From the NCBI GenBank assembly GCA_029879605.1, contig JAOUQA010000017.1, positions 1-13,271 of the forward strand: DNA of 13,271 nt, in the 5' to 3' direction. The translations under genes were made by a program, and so were the position numbers. Source of the stretch: Gammaproteobacteria bacterium (lineage in GTDB: Bacteria; Pseudomonadota; Gammaproteobacteria; SZUA-229). Positions 7,720-13,271 of the stretch are shown here, in pieces (positions within the stretch are counted from its first letter, which is position 1; each line of letters opens with the position of its first letter). A model generated the notes under the pieces. It was not told the DNA's origin. It saw only the letters and a program-made list of their open reading frames with translations, and did not search any database.

Positions 7720-9821
7720 TGATTAGTCTTGATGAGACAGTATCAAAAGTGCTGGTTATTGACGACGATGTAATAACAAGAAAGACGATCAGTAAAATGC
7801 TTTCACAGTCAGGTTGTACTGTTTATACGAAGCCAAATGGTGTTGAAGGTATTGAGTGCGCGCAGGAAGTAAAGCCAGATATTATATTGCTTGATGTCAT
7901 GATGCCATTAATTAACGGCTATCAAACCTGCGTAAAGTTACGTGAGTTATTTGACCATAATGAAGTCAAGATAATAATGTTGACGGGTATGAATGATGGG
8001 TCATCGGTAGATCGGGCATTTGATGCTGGTGCTAATGATTTTATAGTAAAACCAATCAACTGGCAGTTGTTAGTAAAGAGAGTTAGGTATGCATTGCGAG
8101 AAAGATATATGCATTATCAGCTGGTTGAGAATGAGGCTATGCTGAAACAGTCACAAAGAATGGCTGGTATAACGTACTGGGAATTTGATCCAGAAACAGA
8201 TCAAGTAACATTTTCAGGTGTGTTTGCAGATGAGCATTTAGAGAATGTAAAAAGCATCACTAAAGACAGGTTTTTTGAAATGGTGCATGATGAAGATAGA
8301 GAATTAATACATAAGGAGTTTTGTCGCATTTGTCTTCATGGTGGCAGCTATCATAAAGATCTGAGAATTCATGATAAAAAGAATAACGAAATGATATATC
8401 AGCAGCAGGCGGAAGCAATGTTTGGCTCAGATGGTTATTTGATCAGGATTATAGGGACTTTGCAGGATGTAACTAAAGAGCATCATGCGGCTGCACTGAT
8501 AGAATATCAGAAGTATTATGACGACTTAACCGGCGCACCTAACAAAAGTTCTCATTATCGAGACCTGGATACACTGCTGAGCAGAAATAAGGATAGTGAA
8601 TTAATAGTTGTTTTATTTATTGGACTGGACAGGTTTAAATCAATAAATAATAGCCTTGGTTATAAGATTGGTGATGAAATTCTCAAGCAGAGTGTTGAAC
8701 GAATAAAAGCAGCAATAGATGAGCATTGTATTGTTTGTAGGTATTCTGGAGACGGGTTCACAGTTATTGTTAAAGGATTAAAGAATCTTGGCGTTCTTGA
8801 GGTAATGCTCAGATTGATACTAAAATCAATGTCAGATCCTTTTGTGGTTGAAAATGAAGAAATATATTTGAGTTGTAGTATTGGTATAGCAGTAAGTCCT
8901 CTTGAAGATGGTGATGCAGTGCATTTGACTGAGTGCGCAGAAAATGCCATGAACCAGGCGAAAACATCGGGAGGAAACCAGTATTGTTATCATTCAGTTA
9001 ATATAAGTCAAACAGCTATAAATAAGAGAGAAGTAGAAAAGCAGATACGATATGCAATAGAGTATGATAAATTCATGATGGTATATCAGCCGCAAATTGA
9101 CTTGCGGACAGGAGCATGTATAGGGGCAGAAGCATTGATAAGGATGGAAGGCCAACATGGAGAAATTATATCGCCATTAGACTTTATCCCGGTAGCAGAA
9201 GAGACTGGCTTGATCGTCGAAATAGGATACTGGATTATTAATGTGGTCTGCAAGCAGATAAATACCTGGGAGAGTATGGGCATGAATAATCTCAGAATTG
9301 GAATAAATCTTTCAGCTCGTCAGTTTAACGATCCTGGCCTGGTTAATAAAATAAAAGAAGCAGTTGATAAATATAAAGTACCAAAACAATGTATAGACCT
9401 GGAAATAACAGAAAGCACTATGATGGATGATATGGTTGAAACACAGAAAATATTAACCGAATTTAAAAATAATGGCTTTACGATTTCGATGGACGATTTC
9501 GGAACAGGCTATTCTTCATTGAGTTATTTGCAAAAAATGCCTATAGATATTCTAAAAATAGACAGGGCATTTATAAAAGATATTGGTGAAAATGGTGATA
9601 ACAGTGAAATAGCAAAAACAATAATTGCTATGGGACATGCTTTAAATATGGTAGTGATAGCAGAAGGTGCTGAGACAAAGGATCATATGAGCTTTTTGCA
9701 TGAAGAGTTATGTGATGAGGTGCAGGGCTATTATTATAGTCCGCCACTTGAAGTTAATAAGTTTAATGAATTTTATTACACATATGTATCAGGTTTCGAA
9801 AAATCTGTTCATTGTAGCTAG
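7719..9821 (+). CDS. Response regulator with REC-PAS-GGDEF-EAL, probable c-di-GMP phosphodiesterase
   Basis: Cytosolic c-di-GMP signalling protein of 700 aa. The receiver (about 8-125) has D15-D17, phospho-acceptor D59 (LLDVMMP) and K111. A PAS_3-like domain spans about 146-260. The GGDEF domain (about 266-425) has SGDGF at 343-347 in place of GGDEF: the Glu that supports cyclase activity is Gly and the first Gly is Ser, and there is no RxxD inhibitory site. It is probably not a cyclase but may bind GTP. The EAL domain (about 440-690) keeps EALIRM (E471), N530, E562, D592-D593, K613, E649 and Q669 with canonical spacing, so phosphodiesterase activity is expected. The ATG overlaps the HPt stop, indicating coupling. 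Its TAG abuts the convergent rluA stop. The likely output is a fall in c-di-GMP when phosphorylated; the direction of control is inferred. Confidence 0.94.
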   Translation: MISLDETVSKVLVIDDDVITRKTISKMLSQSGCTVYTKPNGVEGIECAQEVKPDIILLDVMMPLINGYQTCVKLRELFDHNEVKIIMLTGMNDGSSVDRAFDAGANDFIVKPINWQLLVKRVRYALRERYMHYQLVENEAMLKQSQRMAGITYWEFDPETDQVTFSGVFADEHLENVKSITKDRFFEMVHDEDRELIHKEFCRICLHGGSYHKDLRIHDKKNNEMIYQQQAEAMFGSDGYLIRIIGTLQDVTKEHHAAALIEYQKYYDDLTGAPNKSSHYRDLDTLLSRNKDSELIVVLFIGLDRFKSINNSLGYKIGDEILKQSVERIKAAIDEHCIVCRYSGDGFTVIVKGLKNLGVLEVMLRLILKSMSDPFVVENEEIYLSCSIGIAVSPLEDGDAVHLTECAENAMNQAKTSGGNQYCYHSVNISQTAINKREVEKQIRYAIEYDKFMMVYQPQIDLRTGACIGAEALIRMEGQHGEIISPLDFIPVAEETGLIVEIGYWIINVVCKQINTWESMGMNNLRIGINLSARQFNDPGLVNKIKEAVDKYKVPKQCIDLEITESTMMDDMVETQKILTEFKNNGFTISMDDFGTGYSSLSYLQKMPIDILKIDRAFIKDIGENGDNSEIAKTIIAMGHALNMVVIAEGAETKDHMSFLHEELCDEVQGYYYSPPLEVNKFNEFYYTYVSGFEKSVHCS

Positions 9822-10487
9822 TTAAAAGGGTGGCGTGCTTGTGATAGATATAAATGTTTCAGATACAGGATGGTTGAATTCAATTCGTTGCGAATGAAGT
9901 AATAGTCTTGGTGACATATTGATAATATCCTCATTGGCATACAGGTTGTCGCCTAAAATAGGGTGTCCAATGGAAGACATATGTACGCGTAACTGGTGGG
10001 TTCGACCAGTTACAGGATTGAGTTCAATCCGGCTTGTATTATTCAGATGATCAAAATTTAAAAGTCTATAATGAGTGAGAGATGGTTTCCCTGTCTCATA
10101 ATCAACCTTCTGCCTGGGTCGGTTAGGCCAGTCTGCGATTAGAGGTAACTCAATCGAGCCGTTATCAGAATGCAATTTATCCATAACGACAGCAGTATAA
10201 AATTTGTTAATAGAGCGTTTCTGAAATAACAGGCTTAAATCACGATGAGTTTGACTATTCATCGCCATAACTATAAGACCAGATGTGGCCATATCAAGCC
10301 TGTGAACAATAAGGGCATCAGGATAGCGTTTCTGAACACGTACGTGTAGGCTATCGTGATTCTCCGGCCCCCTGCCCGGCACAGATAGCAGGCCGCTGGG
10401 TTTGTTAAGTATGAGTAGATGCTGATCCTCGTAGACAACGTCGATACCATTATCGGCTGGTGGTCGATATTGAAACATTGGCAGCAT
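9822..10487 (-). CDS. rluA: RluA-type rRNA/tRNA pseudouridine synthase
   Basis: Enzyme that isomerises uridine to pseudouridine. Enterobacterial RluA acts on 23S rRNA U746 and tRNA U32, and this 221-aa protein closely resembles it. Matching blocks are LNKPSGLLSVPGR, the catalytic loop HRLDMATSG with Asp65, ADWPNRPRQKV, GRTHQLRVHM and GHPILGDNLYA. The frame offers ATG at 10487 and ATG at 10478; neither has a clear ribosome binding site, so the start is uncertain by three codons. It lies 27 nt after the SIMPL gene and may be read with it. The stop abuts the stop of the c-di-GMP gene, with no terminator between them. Confidence 0.93.
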   Translation of the reverse strand: MLPMFQYRPPADNGIDVVYEDQHLLILNKPSGLLSVPGRGPENHDSLHVRVQKRYPDALIVHRLDMATSGLIVMAMNSQTHRDLSLLFQKRSINKFYTAVVMDKLHSDNGSIELPLIADWPNRPRQKVDYETGKPSLTHYRLLNFDHLNNTSRIELNPVTGRTHQLRVHMSSIGHPILGDNLYANEDIINMSPRLLLHSQRIEFNHPVSETFISITSTPPF

Positions 10488-10514
10488 GTGATATCTGTAA
10501 AGTAAGTTACAGAC

Positions 10515-11240
10515 TTATTTGGTTAGATAGAAAGTAATGTTGGTAACCACGCGAACCTCTTTATCAATCTTTTCTGTGTCACCGTAATCTTCACCAACAT
10601 CGCGGATAGTAAATCCACCCTGACGTGCACTGCGTATTCCACCGACAGTGACGCCAGCATTAGATGCGAATTCATTAGCAGCGGTTCTGGCATTCCTGGT
10701 TGCTTCTTTGAGCATGTCAGGTTTTATGTCATTGAGTTTAGTAAAGTAGTAAGCGGGTGCGTTGTTTTTAATATCTAGCCCCTGTGCTATCAGCTTGTTC
10801 ATCTTGGCTCTTACCTGTGCAACAAGTTTCACTTTATCTGTTTCGACTTCGATGGAGCCAATTAGTAAATGTTTTTCATCGACAAGTTTCTGATTGTCAT
10901 CACGAAACTCTTCATTAACATAATTAATAATTCCGGGAGTGACCTCAGTAGCTTCAAAACCACTATCAATTAACAGGGCGATTATTTTTTGCTGATCAAT
11001 TTCAGATTGTTTGTATAAATCGGGGATTTTATTCTTGTCTGATCCTTTCACGGTGTACCCAACTTTCCAGTAGGCACGATCTGCTTCAACTCGTCGTTCT
11101 GCGAGGCCTTTTACATCAGCTGTGTTAATAGCAACCCTTGAGTTATAAAGTGTCTGGCCTATAAAATAACCAGCAGTACTAAGTCCAAATGAAACAAGGA
11201 GAGATGCGATAATTAAATCTGATCGAGTTAATGTGGTCAT
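10515..11240 (-). CDS. SIMPL-domain (DUF541) membrane-anchored protein
   Basis: A 241-aa protein with one N-terminal hydrophobic helix (about 8-30), read either as a membrane anchor or an uncleaved signal peptide, so the rest probably faces the periplasm. The remainder (about 38-240) matches the SIMPL/DUF541 pattern: an early VKGLAERRVEADRA strand, central KVKLVAQVRAKMNKLI and the late block TRNARTAANEFASNAGV, followed by a VTNITFYL terminal strand. Members of this family have no firm biochemical role; some are linked to oxidative stress or envelope functions. It is followed after 27 nt by rluA and preceded by 54 nt after the small membrane protein gene. The ribosome binding site before the ATG is weak. 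Confidence 0.82.
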   Translation of the reverse strand: MTTLTRSDLIIASLLVSFGLSTAGYFIGQTLYNSRVAINTADVKGLAERRVEADRAYWKVGYTVKGSDKNKIPDLYKQSEIDQQKIIALLIDSGFEATEVTPGIINYVNEEFRDDNQKLVDEKHLLIGSIEVETDKVKLVAQVRAKMNKLIAQGLDIKNNAPAYYFTKLNDIKPDMLKEATRNARTAANEFASNAGVTVGGIRSARQGGFTIRDVGEDYGDTEKIDKEVRVVTNITFYLTK

Positions 11241-11294
11241 AAGATTTCTATTTAATTTAAAGTAAGTGTCCTGGTATGGTGGTGATCATTAATA

Positions 11295-11750
11295 TTAATT
11301 AAAAACATTATCTATATTTATAGATTTATATATTGATTGCGCACTAGGATTTTCAACTGAGCTAAGTTGTTCAACTAGAGACTTGCCATCATCGATAATC
11401 TTGTGGAACAACTCTTTTGTTTCACCTTGTATAAACTGATTTTCTGAAATCTGTATATATTGCAACTGATTTAGAAGATTGTTAAGAATATGCTGTGTAG
11501 AAATAATTGCTGCCTTGTAAATTTCATGTTTCTCTGCTTCTTTTCGAAGTAATATTTTTGAAGAGTAATCAGCATATAAGCCAAATAGAATAAGCACGAA
11601 AACAATAAATGCTCTCATTACTAATTCATTTAAATCTGTAGGAATAAGCTCAAATTCTTCGCCGATAATATAATTGTGAATGATTGAATCACTAAGCCAG
11701 AAAATAATGGAAAATAAGATGGCAATAAATTTGTAGTTAATATGAGGCAT
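11295..11750 (-). CDS. Small two-helix membrane protein with a histidine-kinase DHp-like segment
   Basis: A 151-aa protein of unknown function. Two hydrophobic helices (about 7-25 and 46-62) flank a short loop, so both ends should lie in the cytoplasm. The tail begins with a charged helix and then STQHILNNLLNQLQ, in which His87 is followed by the spacing H-x-x-N-N-x-L seen in DHp helices of some histidine kinases and Spo0B-like phosphotransferases. A second helix follows (about 112-132), as expected for a DHp hairpin, but there is no ATPase domain, and the gene ends with a proper stop. It could be a phosphotransfer or dimerisation partner, a remnant of a kinase, or something unrelated. The base composition is strikingly AT-rich. 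I do not recognise a named family. Confidence 0.7.
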   Translation of the reverse strand: MPHINYKFIAILFSIIFWLSDSIIHNYIIGEEFELIPTDLNELVMRAFIVFVLILFGLYADYSSKILLRKEAEKHEIYKAAIISTQHILNNLLNQLQYIQISENQFIQGETKELFHKIIDDGKSLVEQLSSVENPSAQSIYKSINIDNVFN

Positions 11751-12050
11751 TAGTCTGAATTACCAGTTTATAGTACAAAATTAGCTAAGCTGGATATATG
11801 TATGTTAACCAGATGACCCAGTTAAATATAACATAATCTTTAGTGGGCTGGTATTGAATTAATCTAAATGGATACGTTTAGTATGTATATGATGTAAAGT
11901 AGTAAAGTTGATTATAGTTATATCTTAATATAGCTAGTTTTTGATAGGTCAATGAATGAATTATATTTTAGTTAAATGATGGGTGTCTAATTTCAGCGAG
12001 ATTGATTTCGCAGTAGTAAATATGAATACTTTAGAGGCTACAGGTAAGTT
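11751..12050. other. Non-coding AT-rich gap of 300 bp
   Basis: No credible coding frame was seen on either strand: ATGs are followed by stops within a few codons. It holds the upstream region of the small membrane protein gene at the left and the region after marC at the right. A short imperfect inverted repeat, GCGA...TCGC at 11996-12011, lies past the marC stop; it has no T-run and is not called a terminator. No tRNA, repeat array or mobile end was found. Confidence 0.6.
11780..11808 (-). promoter_or_regulatory. Candidate promoter for the small membrane protein gene
   Basis: On the minus strand TTAACA (11808-11803, 5 of 6 to the -35 consensus) and GCTAAT (11785-11780, 4 of 6) are 17 nt apart. 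They would start transcription near 11773, with a leader of about 23 nt, and could also serve the SIMPL and rluA genes. The surrounding DNA is very AT-rich, so chance matches are likely. Confidence 0.25.
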
Positions 12051-12683
12051 TCAAAGTCCAAATACGCTACTTTGTTTAATGCCATCAAAAATAAACTGAA
12101 CTGCCAGAGCAGAGAGTAAAACACCCATAATTCGACTTATAACATGCATGCCTGTGACACCAAGTATCTGATGAATTTTACCTGCAAGTAGTAGAGCGAT
12201 GCCGGTGAGTAGTAGTATGGCAAGTAGTGATGCAATAACAATTATTTGACGCGTAAGATCGCCTTCAGCATTTGCCATCAATAAAATAGCAGCACCCATA
12301 GCGCCAGGGCCTGCGATAAGTGGCGTCGCGATCGGAAAAATAGAAATATCATCTTTAGATATTGCTTCACGTTCTTCCTCAACTGTCGTTGAAGTGCCGC
12401 CAGAAGAGCGTGCAAACACCATATCAATGCCCATAAGCAACAATAATATACCACCTGCTGTTCTCAGCGCCGCTAGTGAAATACCAATACTGGCCAGGAG
12501 TAATTCTCCAATTAGGGCAAAAGTTACAAGGATAACTGATGCAATGAGCGTAGCGCGGATGGCCATAGATTGTCTGTGCCCAGGTGTAGCTGTTGCCGTC
12601 AGTGCAGCAAAGACAGTGGCAACATCGATAGGGGCAATTGTCGCAAAAAATGTTGCCAGGGCTAAGGTTGCTGTTTCAATCAT
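12051..12683 (-). CDS. MarC-family integral membrane protein
   Basis: A 210-aa inner-membrane protein of the MarC/UPF0056 (YhgN/YchE) family. Family marks include the opening FFATIAPIDVATVF, TPGHRQSMAIRA after the first helix, the GGILLLLMGIDM helix and the conserved FPIATPLIAGPGAMGAA. Hydrophobic segments are consistent with six helices, with a charged loop (about 95-112) in the middle. Length is typical. The family is annotated as putative transporters; the name comes from an old link to multiple antibiotic resistance that was not upheld, so no substrate can be given. The gene stands alone with gaps on both sides. The ATG has no strong ribosome binding site. Confidence 0.9.
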   Translation of the reverse strand: MIETATLALATFFATIAPIDVATVFAALTATATPGHRQSMAIRATLIASVILVTFALIGELLLASIGISLAALRTAGGILLLLMGIDMVFARSSGGTSTTVEEEREAISKDDISIFPIATPLIAGPGAMGAAILLMANAEGDLTRQIIVIASLLAILLLTGIALLLAGKIHQILGVTGMHVISRIMGVLLSALAVQFIFDGIKQSSVFGL

Positions 12684-12896
12684 CTAAATATCAATAGAAA
12701 ATAATTCTGTATATCAGTGCAGTAGAATAACACAATTATACGATAACAGATTTAAACATTATTAAATATCAAGTTTATAATCGAAGTCGAAATATAGGGT
12801 TATAATGAATTTGATGAAAACACATGTTCATCAAAAACATGCTAGATAAACGCGACGTTTTTTGGTTGCATGGTTAAGCGATTTATTATGTGTACT
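12684..12896. other. Non-coding gap between marC and the cupin gene
   Basis: Upstream region of marC on the minus strand. A perfect TATAAT on the minus strand (12740-12735) could be a -10 element giving a leader of about 45 nt, but no convincing -35 lies 16-18 nt before it. A 9-bp inverted repeat (12810-12835) sits further upstream. A 17-codon frame on the plus strand (12824-12877) has no other support. Confidence 0.45.
12810..12835. repeat. Perfect 9-bp inverted repeat, 8-nt spacer
   Basis: TTTGATGAA at 12810-12818 pairs with TTCATCAAA at 12827-12835 across an 8-nt spacer. A second, mutually exclusive inverted repeat, CATGTT (12823-12828) with AACATG (12836-12841), overlaps it. It lies 61 bp past the cupin stop and 127 bp before the marC start. 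It could be an operator for a dimeric regulator or an AT-rich hairpin; there is no T-run, so an intrinsic terminator is unlikely. Confidence 0.5.
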
Positions 12897-13271
12897 TTAT
12901 TGATCAATATAGCTCTCACCTGGCGCAGCACTCTCTAACCAATTGAGAAAATGTACTGTTTTGTCTTCATTCTCAGCAGGTGCCCAGGATGCGAAATCAC
13001 TTTCTTGTGTTGGTGTAAACGGGCCTTCTTTTACTTCCATGATAATAGCATCCTCTGTTTGAGGATAAACCGTATGCCAAGTATGTGGTTGAAGTTCAAC
13101 TCCATTGATTGCCTCACCCTGACTTAAGATATGTTTTTCTAATATTTTTCCTCTTTCATTAAATATGACTAAGCACACAACCCCTCTTAATGCCAATATT
13201 AGCTCCCACTTGTTAGATTTAGGGTGATAATGAGGGCGAACATAGGTTCCTTTTTGGAGGGCGATACATAA
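12897..13271 (-). CDS. WbuC-family cupin metalloprotein (5' truncated by window edge)
   Basis: The frame remains open to the window edge, so the true start lies beyond 13271; a TTG at 13196 could be taken as a start but would remove conserved sequence. The 124 visible residues carry the first cupin motif, TYVRPHYHP, with its metal-binding histidines, then LILALRGVVCLVIFNERG, the second-motif TWHTVYP, and EVKEGPF with FASWAPAE at the C-terminus. This is the pattern of WbuC-type cupins, often found near O-antigen or capsule genes. The biochemical role is not established. The stop is TAA at 12899-12897. No surface polysaccharide genes are visible here, but they could lie outside the window. Confidence 0.85.
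   Translation of the reverse strand, partial: LCIALQKGTYVRPHYHPKSNKWELILALRGVVCLVIFNERGKILEKHILSQGEAINGVELQPHTWHTVYPQTEDAIIMEVKEGPFTPTQESDFASWAPAENEDKTVHFLNWLESAAPGESYIDQ

Noticed and set aside
11996..12011. Hairpin GCGA...TCGC as a terminator for marC
   Set aside because: The stem is short and imperfect and no T-run follows on the minus strand.
12394..12687. 97-codon plus-strand frame opposite marC
   Set aside because: It is antisense to a well-supported MarC gene, and its composition mirrors the codons of that gene.
12824..12877. 17-codon plus-strand frame starting at the ATG at 12824
   Set aside because: No ribosome binding site, it overlaps the inverted repeats, and nothing else supports translation.

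Overview
The window reads as a piece of chromosome from an AT-rich gammaproteobacterium. TrkH, RluA and the LpxL/LpxM-type acyltransferase all resemble their enterobacterial counterparts, and an LpxL-type enzyme implies a Gram-negative envelope. The genus cannot be fixed from the sequence. There is no tRNA, rRNA, CRISPR array, insertion sequence or phage gene.

Layout. 3-3075 (+): the last codons of trkA, then trkH (potassium uptake), a small class I SAM methyltransferase and an LpxL/LpxM-like acyltransferase, packed head to tail with gaps of 0-2 nt or a 1-nt overlap. 3069-9821: a signalling block. An OmpR/PhoB-type response regulator (-) is divergent from a three-gene operon (+): a 1150-aa MHYT hybrid histidine kinase with two receivers, a free HPt protein, and a REC-PAS-GGDEF-EAL protein with a degenerate GGDEF and an intact EAL. 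9822-11750 (-): rluA, a SIMPL-domain protein and a small two-helix membrane protein whose cytoplasmic part looks like a lone histidine-kinase dimerisation helix. 11751-12050 is non-coding. 12051-12683 (-): a MarC-family membrane protein. 12684-12896 is non-coding and carries a perfect 9-bp inverted repeat. 12897-13271 (-): a WbuC-type cupin whose start lies beyond the window.

How the genes may work together. The signalling block holds every part of a phosphorelay: kinase His645, receiver aspartates Asp934 and Asp1074, HPt His60, and two outputs, Asp59 of the c-di-GMP phosphodiesterase and possibly Asp51 of the divergent DNA-binding regulator. The proposed reading is that a membrane and periplasmic signal lowers c-di-GMP through the EAL protein and perhaps changes transcription through the OmpR-type regulator. 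The second branch is inference from position only. The block is wedged between housekeeping genes without spare bases at either end (7-bp convergent overlap at 3069-3075, abutting stops at 9821/9822). The kinase gene uses arginine codons differently from trkH and from the divergent regulator, which hints that the parts have different histories.
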